NCBI GenBank assembly: GCA_036723975.1 | Contig: DAIMGJ010000005.1 | Span: 73,078 to 137,077, forward strand | DNA: 64,000 nucleotides | Direction of reading: 5' to 3' | Source of the DNA: JAILEN01 sp036723975 | GTDB lineage: Bacteria > Bacillota > Clostridia > Lachnospirales > Lachnospiraceae | In this document: positions 1-7,902 of the stretch, one piece after another | How the letters are laid out: each line of letters starts with the position of its first letter | Numbering within the stretch: position 1 is the first letter of the stretch | Position numbers and translations under genes: made by a program | The notes under the pieces: generated by a model | The model's database searches: none | Told to the model about the DNA's origin: nothing | Seen by the model: only the letters and a program-made list of their open reading frames with translations

Positions 1-631
1 AAAGGGAAATCAATCCCTCCACTTGTTTTTTTACGGAATATCCACCAAATCCTATATTCTTGACAGTGGATATCACCGTATTTTTCACATCACTGACATT
101 GATTCCCAATGCGGAAGATCCAAAGGCATCGGAAAGATTAATATCTTCATAGATCAGCTGTACGGATAAGTAAGTACTGCTTTTCTTATCTGTTGATATC
201 ATAGAGTTCATGTTTTCATTTCCCATGGCCTGATACTGTCGAACCTTACCACCTACGGTACGAAGAGTAAGAGACGCGGGGTTGTACTGCACCTTAACGG
301 GAATAAATCCCTTTGAAAGCATGGCAGCCGCCATCTCTGCTTCCGACATTTTATTGGCAGTAGCTTCCGCTACCAAAGCGGCCTGATTCACACTTTTTCC
401 TGCTCTCGAGGCTACCTTTTGGGAGGTTTTTTTTCTTTTTTTCAAAAGCGAACGAAGACCTGAAATATCCTCATTGAGCTTTGAGCCGGAAAGATCCGCA
501 TCCATTCCTGCCATACGCACATACAGTGTAGCCTTTGCTGTCAGTTTTGACAGTCCGTAATCCGCCGCGGTTAAAGCGGTTCCGGTAGCCGTAAAGGCGG
601 CATCTTGTAATAAGGTCTCTCCTACTCCCAT
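1..631 (-). CDS. Afp7/Pvc7-like CIS hub protein, CIS_tube domain (partial)
   Basis: The gene runs off the left edge; 210 codons are visible from ATG at 631. The motif VQYNPASLTLR near residue 115, followed by a stretch ending in VEGLISL, matches the N-terminal domain of Afp7/gp53-type proteins (CIS tube/LysM family), which link the inner tube to the spike and baseplate. Residues 60 to 110 are rich in Lys and Ala and look like a helical linker. It starts 9 bp after the 753-residue gene ends, so it belongs to the particle operon. A C-terminal LysM domain is expected further left but cannot be seen. The family call rests on the NPASL motif, the domain pattern and the neighbours. Confidence 0.7.
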   Translation of the reverse strand, partial: MGVGETLLQDAAFTATGTALTAADYGLSKLTAKATLYVRMAGMDADLSGSKLNEDISGLRSLLKKRKKTSQKVASRAGKSVNQAALVAEATANKMSEAEMAAAMLSKGFIPVKVQYNPASLTLRTVGGKVRQYQAMGNENMNSMISTDKKSSTYLSVQLIYEDINLSDAFGSSALGINVSDVKNTVISTVKNIGFGGYSVKKQVEGLISL

Positions 632-640
632 AACTTACTC

Positions 641-2902
641 CTACATTCCCCGACGGCGTTTTTCATTTTTTAACTGCCGTTCGATTTTTCCGTACACTTT
701 GTCGGATATCTCATCCAACTGTCGTTTCACACTGGTATTTACAATGTCCGTAATGGCCTGTGTGTTATGCTCTAAGGTTTCATTTACAATGTTGTTGATT
801 ACCGTACGATTCTCGGTCTCATTGATCTTTGTGGACTCCGTCACATTCTGCTGGGTGGTCTCAATCCGGCGAATCTGCTGTTGCATGGATTCAATTACGT
901 CTTCATCAATGACGGTTTCCTTGCTGCGATGTACCATGGAGATGCCCACATCCTCGTAAGATACCTCCGGTCCGTAAGGCCGCTCTCTTCTTTCATGCCA
1001 TCGCTCAATCACCCGATTGGAAATCTGGGAAACCAACAGATTTTCCCGATGGAGAATCACTTGTTCTCCCACATTTCTTTGAATCTGTTGTGTCACATCG
1101 GAAAATGCTCTTTCCCGAAGGGTCTCGTTTTCAAAAATACGCTCCACCTGACGAAAGACTTCTCTTTCCCCTTCACCGGATGTATCGAAAGCTTCTTCTC
1201 CTTTGACTCCATCCTTTGCGGAGGAAGGATACGCTCCCGTCTGTCCATGCGATTCTGATTCTGCCTTTTTAAAGTCTTCTGCAGCCTGTTCGGCGACATG
1301 GATATCATAAAGCATGACACCTAAGTTATTTTCGCTAATCACTTCCGAATGATAGAAGCGCTCCGGTGCTCTTAAGTATTCGCGAATCAATTCATGAGCC
1401 ACCTGCTGCTGAGGAGATAAAAGTTTTTCGGTCTCCGTAAATATGCGCTCCGCCGTCTCTTTTGCTTTTTCATCCGCTTCCCGATACTCCTGCATAAATT
1501 CTTCGGGATTTTCCAAAGACAGGCGACTTTCCTGCTGCATTCGGCGACTTCTGTCTTCAACGCTTTCTTTGGCAGGGCCGGTTTCTACAATTTTTTGCAA
1601 CGCATTTAAATACTGTTGATTTCTTACAATGCTCTGCTGATAGGTCTGATCCACCAGTTCGGAAAGGGATGTGACCTGATTGGTCACCGTTTCCGTCTCG
1701 TTTATATCTCCTTCATTTGTGATATGCACCATATCCGCAGGAGATACTTCGGTAACAAACCGGTTGTCTGTCTGCTCGGAAATAAATGTATGCTCTCCTC
1801 CATCCGTCTCATAGATATTTCCACCAAGGGACTGCTGAAGTCGCTGTTCCAAACTCTCATAAATATTTATCATCTGACGGAGAATGCTTACTTCATCTCC
1901 GTAGAAAGTTTCATTTTCTTCTATTCTTTTGGACTGCTCGTATAAGAACTGAAGATATGCGGTATTTTGTTCCATTCGAAACAGGGTATTCTCCGCAGAT
2001 TTATAAAAAGTATTTTCCGTAGACAGCCAGTTATTTTTTTGATGGTCAATGCGGGTATATACGCTGTCATAAATATTATCTACCAAACTTAAAAGTACTG
2101 CGGAGGAGATTCGACTGCTGACAGATTCCACTGTCACCTCATCTCCCTCAAACTCATCTCCCTCGTAATAATTCTCATGTCGATAGGTAAGATACGCCGG
2201 TTCCATACGAACCTCTTCCCGAAGTCTGGTAAGTAATATCTCTCTGGAAAGTCTGCTTTGCTCGGAAATCAACATAAGCTCATTTGTCAAAATACTTGGA
2301 GCTGCATCCCCTTCGTAAAAATTCTGAAGAATCCGATAAATGGCTGCGGTCTGCAGACGTTTGTTAATCTCCTCATGAAGATGAAGAACGGGCTGTTCTG
2401 CCGCTTCTTCTCTTGTCTCAACTTCCGTATGATTCTCTGTTTTATACTCACGAATCAAAGTCTGAAGAGATTCTAAGTTTTCCCAATAAAGCCTTACCGC
2501 CTCGTGATGCTCCTTTGTTTCCGAAAAAAGCTTCTGCGCTTCAGTTAAAAAGACTTTTTCGTCCCTGATTCCTAACTTATGCAAGATATTTGTAATATAA
2601 ACATTGTCCTGATAAGAGAGCTTTCCGTCTGCTGAAAGGACAATACGATTGATTAAGTTGTTGATAATCTTTGTCTTCTGAATCTGAGTGTTTTCCACGT
2701 TGGCCGAAGAAAAAAGATTGGTCATCCCTCCGTCCATTACAAAAATCTCGGGAGGCTCGTTTGTCACGTGTAACAGGTCCGTAGGATTTAATTCCACACC
2801 AATTTGGCGATAGTTTCCCATAATCCTTTCGGGAAAGGACTCGCCAATAGAAATCAGTTCCGGATTTAATACAGTTTTAATTGGTGTCTTTAACTTTAAC
2901 AT
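641..2902 (-). CDS. Large Glu-rich coiled-coil CIS protein of unknown function
   Basis: A 753-residue protein with no signal peptide or membrane segment. Nearly all of it is charged, helix-forming sequence rich in Glu, Gln, Asn and Arg. Short motifs recur: LLHVTNEPPE near residue 43 and MVHITNEGDI near the middle. The last 35 residues (IVNTSVKRQLDEISDKVY, then IERQL and RRRG) end in a basic tail. It lies between the second tube protein and the Afp7-like protein, where Afp and PVC clusters carry the much smaller Afp6/Pvc6, so it may be an enlarged positional equivalent. A tape-measure or baseplate-scaffold role is possible. Its start follows the tube stop by only 3 bp and has a weak ribosome site, which suggests translational coupling. 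Confidence 0.65.
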   Translation of the reverse strand: MLKLKTPIKTVLNPELISIGESFPERIMGNYRQIGVELNPTDLLHVTNEPPEIFVMDGGMTNLFSSANVENTQIQKTKIINNLINRIVLSADGKLSYQDNVYITNILHKLGIRDEKVFLTEAQKLFSETKEHHEAVRLYWENLESLQTLIREYKTENHTEVETREEAAEQPVLHLHEEINKRLQTAAIYRILQNFYEGDAAPSILTNELMLISEQSRLSREILLTRLREEVRMEPAYLTYRHENYYEGDEFEGDEVTVESVSSRISSAVLLSLVDNIYDSVYTRIDHQKNNWLSTENTFYKSAENTLFRMEQNTAYLQFLYEQSKRIEENETFYGDEVSILRQMINIYESLEQRLQQSLGGNIYETDGGEHTFISEQTDNRFVTEVSPADMVHITNEGDINETETVTNQVTSLSELVDQTYQQSIVRNQQYLNALQKIVETGPAKESVEDRSRRMQQESRLSLENPEEFMQEYREADEKAKETAERIFTETEKLLSPQQQVAHELIREYLRAPERFYHSEVISENNLGVMLYDIHVAEQAAEDFKKAESESHGQTGAYPSSAKDGVKGEEAFDTSGEGEREVFRQVERIFENETLRERAFSDVTQQIQRNVGEQVILHRENLLVSQISNRVIERWHERRERPYGPEVSYEDVGISMVHRSKETVIDEDVIESMQQQIRRIETTQQNVTESTKINETENRTVINNIVNETLEHNTQAITDIVNTSVKRQLDEISDKVYGKIERQLKNEKRRRGM

Positions 2903-2905
2903 GGC

Positions 2906-3859
2906 TTATTTCATCAAAAAATCTTCTATGGTAACTTTGTTGTGCATCTGTGCTTTTCCGATAAATTCATCCTTCACCGGCTCCTTTACCACCCCGAAGG
3001 TACTTTGAACAGCGTTTTCCTCAAACTCCGGTCGCTCTTTGTTTGGCACGTTTCCGAATTCGCCAAGCTTTGCTTTTGCTTTAAACTCGTCTTTTTCCGG
3101 TTTTGCCACCAATCCAAATTCTGTTGCAACCGCACGCTCCATATGCTGCTCTTTCGTATCTTCATTGGTCGGTCCGTGGGTGGTTCCCTTTCCTGCCTTT
3201 GCCTTCTCGGAAAACTCCCAGGTACTGGCCTTTGCTTTAAATTCATCCTTTACAGGTTCATCCGCGACGCTTCCGAAAGTACGTACGGGAGCGGCATTGG
3301 CAATCATCTCCTCTTTGGAAAATTCCTTTAATCCAAGTCCCGTGCTGGATCCGTCCGGTGCCTCCGAATGCTCAGTCACCATGGTATTTTGGGTATGACC
3401 CACACCGTTACCGGCTTTGGTATTACCGTCAAACTTCCACTCCGTGGCATTGGCACGCATTTCTGCGATACGGGGTTCCTTGGCCTCCGAATGTCTTTGG
3501 CTGGATAAAACTTCATTTCCTGCCACTTCGTTTTGGGTGGTAAATTCAAACTTATTGGCTTTTTCTGCCATCTTTTCTTTGGAAAGCTCATTGATTCCAT
3601 AGTTTTCGCCAAGTGCCTGTGTGGAATACATGGCATTTTGTGCGGAGCGTGTAGAAGTTTTATCTCCCGAATACTTCTTATTGTTTTCCGCAGCAAAATT
3701 GTACTGCTTTCTTTTTTTAATCATGTCTGCCTTGGATGGCTCTGCTAAGTCACCACCGTAATTCGTCAGGCGCTGTGCGGAAGGAGTACCGTCTCCTGCT
3801 TTGGAACCGTCTTCATCAAACTCCCATTTCACGGAATTTTCTTTCATCTGCCTTTTGGA
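2906..3859 (-). repeat. About ten degenerate protein repeats in the tube protein tail
   Basis: Between residues 194 and 510 of the second tube protein, a unit of about 20 to 30 residues recurs. Examples are SKRQMKENSVKWEF, SKADMIKKRKQYNF, SKEKMAEKANKFEF, SKEEMIANAAPVRTF, VKDEFKAKASTWEF, EKDEFKAKAKLGEF and VKDEFIGKAQ. The core is an acidic-aromatic or Met pair, a Lys-Ala pair four residues later and an aromatic residue five later. Linkers shorten toward the C terminus. The copies are too diverged to look like a DNA-level tandem repeat. Confidence 0.75.
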
Positions 3860-4438
3860 TACGGAATTTTGGAAGATTTGTTTGCTGCTCTTAGAATACA
3901 GCTGCTTTGTATTTCCTTCCGAATCCGGAAGCATATCCTCGTTCATCTGCCAAGCCGGCTTGTCACTTTCATCCGCAGGGTTGGTAATACAAAACATACG
4001 GTTATATCCGATGGTCACCGTCTCCGTAAGAATGCCGGACTTCTCCGCATCCAATCCGCCGTATTCTTTGGACATAATAACAGCGCCGGTAAAGACATAG
4101 TATCTTCCGGCGTTTAGGGCGTTGAATTTACCGCCAACATTTTTCCCCACAAAAAGCATAAGCGGCAAGGTAAGTTCCGTGCCGTTTGATAGTGGATCGT
4201 TGATCTGAGTTGGAATATATCTCTCGCAAACGAGAGTGAAAGGCTTGGAAATTGGCTTTCTTTTCATGTGAACATAATCGTTTAAGCCACCTTCCTGAAT
4301 GTAATCGTATTCATTTTCTCTTTGAAATGCGCGCACACTTTTTAGAGGTACGTCAAACATACCATCTACACGTAACATAAAACTAAAACTGGGTAAATAC
4401 TCCCCTGCGCTGTCTAATAATGAATACCAATCTCCCAT
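2906..4438 (-). CDS. Second CIS tube protein (gp19-like) with long C-terminal repeat tail
   Basis: Residues 1 to about 155 have the layout of T4 gp19-like tail tube proteins: a hydrophobic opening (FSFMLRVDGMF), a basic middle segment (HMKRKPISKPFTL) and a strand-rich end (TETVTIGYNRMFCI). The family is normally 140 to 170 residues long. Here about 340 residues of hydrophilic sequence follow, containing about ten degenerate copies of a unit like K-D-E-F-x-x-K-A-x-x-x-x-F. This is probably the Afp5-type initiator tube ring next to the hub, carrying an extra tail. ATG at 4438 is preceded by AGGAGAG at good spacing. What the tail does cannot be read from sequence; a lumen or baseplate tether, or an assembly scaffold, are options. 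Confidence 0.75.
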   Translation of the reverse strand: MGDWYSLLDSAGEYLPSFSFMLRVDGMFDVPLKSVRAFQRENEYDYIQEGGLNDYVHMKRKPISKPFTLVCERYIPTQINDPLSNGTELTLPLMLFVGKNVGGKFNALNAGRYYVFTGAVIMSKEYGGLDAEKSGILTETVTIGYNRMFCITNPADESDKPAWQMNEDMLPDSEGNTKQLYSKSSKQIFQNSVSKRQMKENSVKWEFDEDGSKAGDGTPSAQRLTNYGGDLAEPSKADMIKKRKQYNFAAENNKKYSGDKTSTRSAQNAMYSTQALGENYGINELSKEKMAEKANKFEFTTQNEVAGNEVLSSQRHSEAKEPRIAEMRANATEWKFDGNTKAGNGVGHTQNTMVTEHSEAPDGSSTGLGLKEFSKEEMIANAAPVRTFGSVADEPVKDEFKAKASTWEFSEKAKAGKGTTHGPTNEDTKEQHMERAVATEFGLVAKPEKDEFKAKAKLGEFGNVPNKERPEFEENAVQSTFGVVKEPVKDEFIGKAQMHNKVTIEDFLMK

Positions 4439-4449
4439 ATATTACTCTC

Positions 4450-5030
4450 CTATAGCATTCGAACCTGACCGGTTGGTGTCATATCAAGAATGCTCTTTTC
4501 CGAATTCTTTCGATCCGAGGGATTTAAGGATGCATTAATCTGGCTGATTTCGGAACACCAGCGCCGACGCGTATTATGATCCATGGATAATACTTCGTGC
4601 TCGCTCCAATGGAAATAATACGAGATAAATGCCATCTCCCGATAAAGCTCATCCTGGGGATATAACCTTATCCCTCTCTGGTAAAATTTATAGGGATATC
4701 GTGCTCCTTTCCGCAATCCGGACAAACAAAGTGCATTGTCGGAGGCTCGATATCGTTGATTCTCTGATACATATCCTGTAAGAAAGCCAAGTCCGCTGTG
4801 TAAAGTCGTTCAATGATGGAAGGTGCAATAGTAACTACCCCTTCGATTTCCGTAATCACTTCGGAAAGAAGAACAATGGTAAGATAAGACGGATTGGCAA
4901 GAACTCTGGGATCTCTCTGAGCTCGCATTTCATCTCCTGCGGTTGCCAAACGCATCTTTCCGTTTTTGTGAACCTCTCCTGCAGTGTCCACATATCCCTT
5001 TGGAAGTGTAAATTCAAATTCTGTTTCCAT
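4450..5030 (-). CDS. Tail assembly chaperone, long form made by -1 frameshift (193 aa, predicted)
   Basis: The frame after the short form encodes about 77 residues with the signature LYREMAFISYYFHW and NTRRRWCSEISQIN, which I recognise as the small CIS protein family I believe is DUF6760. It has no convincing start of its own. The overlap offers only TTG codons without a ribosome site, and the first ATG falls inside the conserved core. The frame is -1 relative to the upstream gene. The overlap carries a slippery A AAT TTT in the correct frame, a hairpin 8 nt downstream and an SD-like AAAGGAG 14 nt upstream. Slippage at 4689-4683 would join 116 upstream codons to 77 downstream ones. This resembles lambda G/GT tail chaperones. 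The alternative is a separate gene starting at TTG 4725. Confidence 0.6.
4657..4710 (-). promoter_or_regulatory. Predicted programmed -1 frameshift signal
   Basis: On the minus strand the order is an SD-like AAAGGAG (4710-4704), 14 nt, the heptamer AAATTTT (4689-4683) read as A AAT TTT in the zero frame, an 8-nt spacer, then a perfect 6-bp hairpin GGGATA-AGGTTA-TATCCC (4674-4657) that contains the zero-frame TAA. Spacing of all three parts fits bacterial -1 frameshift sites such as dnaX. Confidence 0.65.
4668..5030 (-). CDS. Tail assembly chaperone-like CIS protein, short form (120 aa)
   Basis: METEFEFTLPKGYVD opens the protein, and the middle reads MRLATAGDE, then DPRVLANPSYL, then LLSEVITEI. 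This pattern is typical of the CIS and Mu-like tail assembly protein group (gp41/E-type). A C-x2-C pair (FVCPDCGKEH) near residue 105 suggests half of a zinc site. I place the start at 5030 because AAGAAGGGG lies five bases before that ATG; an upstream start at 5084 has no ribosome site. Tail chaperones of long-tailed phages commonly come in a short and a frameshifted form, and the 3-prime end of this gene carries such a signal. It follows the tube gene after a structured 154-bp gap. Confidence 0.75.
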   Translation of the reverse strand: METEFEFTLPKGYVDTAGEVHKNGKMRLATAGDEMRAQRDPRVLANPSYLTIVLLSEVITEIEGVVTIAPSIIERLYTADLAFLQDMYQRINDIEPPTMHFVCPDCGKEHDIPINFTREG

Positions 5031-5075
5031 AATACCCCTTCTCCTTATAAGCCTTTCTCTCACCGTAAGTATTCG

Positions 5076-5174
5076 GCAGTGCAATATATTTTCTCTTAAA
5101 AATACATTGCACTACCGGATACACGAAAATGTACCCGGTAGCGTAAAGTTAATTGTGATGCATCCGCGATGCAC
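5076..5174 (-). promoter_or_regulatory. Cluster of stem-loops between tube and chaperone genes
   Basis: Three inverted repeats fill the gap. Arms GCAGTGCAATATA (5076-5088) and TACATTGCACTAC (5103-5115) pair at 11 of 13 positions. Arms TACCGGATACA (5113-5123) and TGTACCCGGTA (5130-5140) pair at 10 of 11 and share bases with the first hairpin, so the two exclude each other at the boundary. A shorter GTGCAT-based hairpin sits at 5155-5174. No U-run follows on the minus strand, so these are more likely mRNA-stability or attenuation elements behind the heavily needed tube gene than full terminators. Confidence 0.55.
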
Positions 5175-5184
5175 CTATCATGTA

Positions 5185-5685
5185 CTAGTTCGGAATAATC
5201 AACTCTTCGTATGCTAACTCGACAGATTCGATGGCTACATCAGAGGTCTTAGCATCCAACTCCGGACCGGTATATTTGGTAACCCAAGCATTGGTAAGTA
5301 ACCAAACACGAGTACCGGAAATAGCGGTTGCCAATGTCTGAGGAGCACCACCGTTGATATCGATGAGCTCGATCTGTACATCGTTACGAGGAATCTGTCC
5401 TCTTACTTCAGATACGCACTCCTGAATCCAGGTCTTAAATGCGGAATCCAAAGTATATCCAAAACGAAGTGTAATATTTCCATGTTTCACCAGTCCCGGA
5501 ATCTTTACCGGAGCCAAAGAATTGGCATTACCCTGACGAAACTCGATCACATCCACGGAAGCGTCGATACCGGTTACCTGCGAAAATGCAGCGGAACCTT
5601 CCACGTTCGCAACCACGACCCTAAAGTTCATTTTGGTCAATGGATATGATAAGCCTTTATTATTTTCATAAGGACTAGCTGCCAT
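5185..5685 (-). CDS. CIS inner tube protein (Afp1/Pvc1-like)
   Basis: A 166-residue protein, the usual length for a gp19/Hcp-fold tube subunit. MNFRVVV near residue 19, FSQVTGIDASVDVIEFRQG near 34 and VKHGNITLRFGY near 66 follow the tail tube family. In assembled particles these subunits stack as hexameric rings inside the sheath. AAAGGAG lies nine bases before ATG 5685. It directly follows the sheath gene (22 bp), the usual order. The structured gap after it may allow higher tube output than for the genes downstream. I am confident in the assignment. Confidence 0.9.
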   Translation of the reverse strand: MAASPYENNKGLSYPLTKMNFRVVVANVEGSAAFSQVTGIDASVDVIEFRQGNANSLAPVKIPGLVKHGNITLRFGYTLDSAFKTWIQECVSEVRGQIPRNDVQIELIDINGGAPQTLATAISGTRVWLLTNAWVTKYTGPELDAKTSDVAIESVELAYEELIIPN

Positions 5686-5707
5686 TACTTATATCTCCTT
5701 TCTTAAA

Positions 5708-7474
5708 TTAGCCTTCTTCAGTTGAAGCTCCACCTTCACCGCCACCGGTCTCGGATGTATGCTGTGTCAATCTGAAGATTACAAACTCTGCCGGACGGCT
5801 AGGTGCGATACCGATGTTGCAGATCAATCTGCCGTTTCGGATGTCATCTAACGTCATGGTAGAAGGTCCGATTTCTACGAAATATGCTTCACCCGGTGAT
5901 CCGCCGGAAAGCATTCCCGTTCTCCAAAGTCCATCTAAGAAAGATGTAATGGTAAGGGATACTCTCTGCCACAATGTGCTGTCATTCGGCTCAAATACTA
6001 CCCAGTTTGTGGAAGCCTTGATGCTTTCCATAACAAAGATAAACAGACGACGAATGTTGACATACTTAAATGCACTGTTGGTGCTGGCAGTACGTGCACC
6101 CCAGATACGAATACCTTCGCCCGGAATCGAACGAATCAGGTTGATTCCTTCCGGATTAAGGATATCCTGCTCTTCCTTGGTGTAGTTAACCTTAAGGCCG
6201 GTACAGAATACAACTTCATTTGCCGGAGCCTTATGAACACCGCGGGCAATATCAGTTCTGGAATATACACCCATAACTGCTCCTGAAGGAGGAACAAAAT
6301 CAGCTTTATTTGAGCTTCTGTCAAATACCTGAATCCAAGGATGATACATAGCTGCATAAGTAGAATCGATAATGCCTCTGTAATTAATCAAATCCTCTGT
6401 CTTGTACTCATCCTTCGGCATATCGATAACTGCGAAGCGGCTCTTTGTGTTTTCACAATGAGCAACCAAAGCAACAACTACTTCCGGAATGGTAACACCC
6501 GGAACTGCCATGATATTGACATTGTCATTTTCAAGGAAGCTCTGGATACCGGTACGTCCATCCGGTCCGTTATCCTGACCGATAAAGGTACCTGCCTTAA
6601 CCTTTGAGATGGATCCGTCAGATCCGCCTGCCAAAGTAAAGGTGCCTTCCAACATGCCCTTGCCTAAAATCTGCTCTACAGGATTGCCGATTTCCTTAAC
6701 AGGAGGCTTTTCCTTGTCACCTTTTTCAAGGATGGTATCCTTAACATCTTTTGCAGATACTTTAACGATGTTTGATTTTGCAAGTTTTGCTTCAATGTAT
6801 GCCGGAGATGACTGATTCAATGTAACATCGAAATAGTTCTCAATCTCATCATTGAAACGAACCTGTGCATCAAAGGTAACCAAACGAACAACGTTTTTCG
6901 GAATCACATCCGTATCAACCACATTGCCCTTAAACTTACCTTCAAAAGTAACCTGCTCATCGTAGATCATTGCGATGCGGTTGTACTCACCGTTGAATTC
7001 CACCACATCACCTTCACGGAAACCGTCTACTGCTTTTGCCTTGTAAACGGTATCGCTAATTTTTTCCAATAACTGCATCTTACGCTTGATTACGGTCTTT
7101 AAAGAAATCTGAATACGATTTCCCCATTTACCTTCATTGGCTGCAATTACGGTAAGAATACCCATCTTCTTGGAAGCTGCCACTGCGTCCTCCGGAGCTA
7201 CACGAGATACATAACATCTGGTACCGCCGTTTGCGAAGAACTGCTCAACAGAGCTTGCAAGGTAACGATATTCGCCATGGGTATATTCACTTAAGAATCC
7301 ACCAAAAAGTTTTTGGAAATTTTTAAAATTGGTAACCAACTGCGGAGCACCCTTTGTAGGTCCTTTTTCTGCAAGACCAACAAAACCTGCTGTACTGGTT
7401 CCCACTCCCTCTACGCTTCTCGGGGAATTATCATACTCCTCGACATATACGCCGGGGCTAAAATACTCAGCCAT
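5708..7474 (-). CDS. CIS contractile sheath protein
   Basis: The first residues, MAEYFSPGVYVEE, then TSTAGFVGLAEKGP and FANGGTRCYVSRV, are the classic opening of phage and CIS sheath proteins (Afp2/Pvc2 type). The C-terminal half (IWGARTAS, YVNIRRLFIFVMESI, FEPND, LWRTGML, ICNIGIAP, FRLTQHT) is the conserved sheath core. At 588 residues it is longer than Afp2, with extra sequence around residues 120 to 290 that probably forms a surface domain. The protein polymerises around the tube and contracts to drive it forward. ATG 7474 has AAAGGAG upstream. A single full-length sheath gene argues against a type VI system, which uses a TssB/TssC pair. Confidence 0.93.
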   Translation of the reverse strand: MAEYFSPGVYVEEYDNSPRSVEGVGTSTAGFVGLAEKGPTKGAPQLVTNFKNFQKLFGGFLSEYTHGEYRYLASSVEQFFANGGTRCYVSRVAPEDAVAASKKMGILTVIAANEGKWGNRIQISLKTVIKRKMQLLEKISDTVYKAKAVDGFREGDVVEFNGEYNRIAMIYDEQVTFEGKFKGNVVDTDVIPKNVVRLVTFDAQVRFNDEIENYFDVTLNQSSPAYIEAKLAKSNIVKVSAKDVKDTILEKGDKEKPPVKEIGNPVEQILGKGMLEGTFTLAGGSDGSISKVKAGTFIGQDNGPDGRTGIQSFLENDNVNIMAVPGVTIPEVVVALVAHCENTKSRFAVIDMPKDEYKTEDLINYRGIIDSTYAAMYHPWIQVFDRSSNKADFVPPSGAVMGVYSRTDIARGVHKAPANEVVFCTGLKVNYTKEEQDILNPEGINLIRSIPGEGIRIWGARTASTNSAFKYVNIRRLFIFVMESIKASTNWVVFEPNDSTLWQRVSLTITSFLDGLWRTGMLSGGSPGEAYFVEIGPSTMTLDDIRNGRLICNIGIAPSRPAEFVIFRLTQHTSETGGGEGGASTEEG

Positions 7475-7506
7475 AAATCTACTCTCTCCTTTCGTTTTGA
7501 TAGCTG

Positions 7507-7902
7507 TTAACCGGCACTCACTTTAAACTGGCCAGGATCAACGATATTTACTGTGCCGCCATAGGAACACATACACGTGGAACCGAGAGTCAGGGCCGGT
7601 TGCCCTCCTATCAGTACTTTCGTGTTGTTCGGGATCCAGGATCCCGTAGTGGCGGGTACACAAGGCTGTGGTGTAAGTACACCTAAAGCTGCCGCCGTAG
7701 CTGCTGCCACTGCCGGATTCGCAAGTGAGGAACACATTCCACAGCTTCCGATATTTACCGTAGGTGCCGTATCCGCAATCACACACAAAGGCTTTCCTCC
7801 CGTTGTCACCTTAAGGTTTGACGTAGCCTTTAATGTGGCAGGTGTTGTACCAAAGGTACATGTAACATTTGCCATTGTAACCACTGCTTGTGCCAATATC
7901 AT
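7507..7902 (-). CDS. PAAR-like DUF4280 spike-tip or cap protein
   Basis: The 131-residue protein has the PAAR-like pattern NPAVAAATAAALGVLTPQPC, then IPNNTKVLIGGQPAL, then CMCSYGGTVNIVDPG, as in DUF4280 proteins. PAAR-type proteins cap the spike and carry effectors. Eight cysteines, including CGMC and CMC, suggest metal binding or disulfides. ATG 7902 overlaps the TGA of the previous gene, but GGAG sits only one base before it. TTG at codon 3 has better spacing, and the family core begins near MANVTCTFG at residue 10. The start is therefore uncertain by up to nine codons. It lies just upstream of the sheath gene. Confidence 0.75.
   Translation of the reverse strand: MILAQAVVTMANVTCTFGTTPATLKATSNLKVTTGGKPLCVIADTAPTVNIGSCGMCSSLANPAVAAATAAALGVLTPQPCVPATTGSWIPNNTKVLIGGQPALTLGSTCMCSYGGTVNIVDPGQFKVSAG

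Noticed and set aside
2906..3859. CRISPR array or DNA tandem repeat
   Set aside because: The repetition is at protein level only; unit lengths vary and DNA copies are diverged.
5708..7474. Type VI secretion sheath
   Set aside because: A single full-length sheath protein with a phage-type N terminus is present instead of a TssB/TssC pair, and there is no TssJLM membrane complex.
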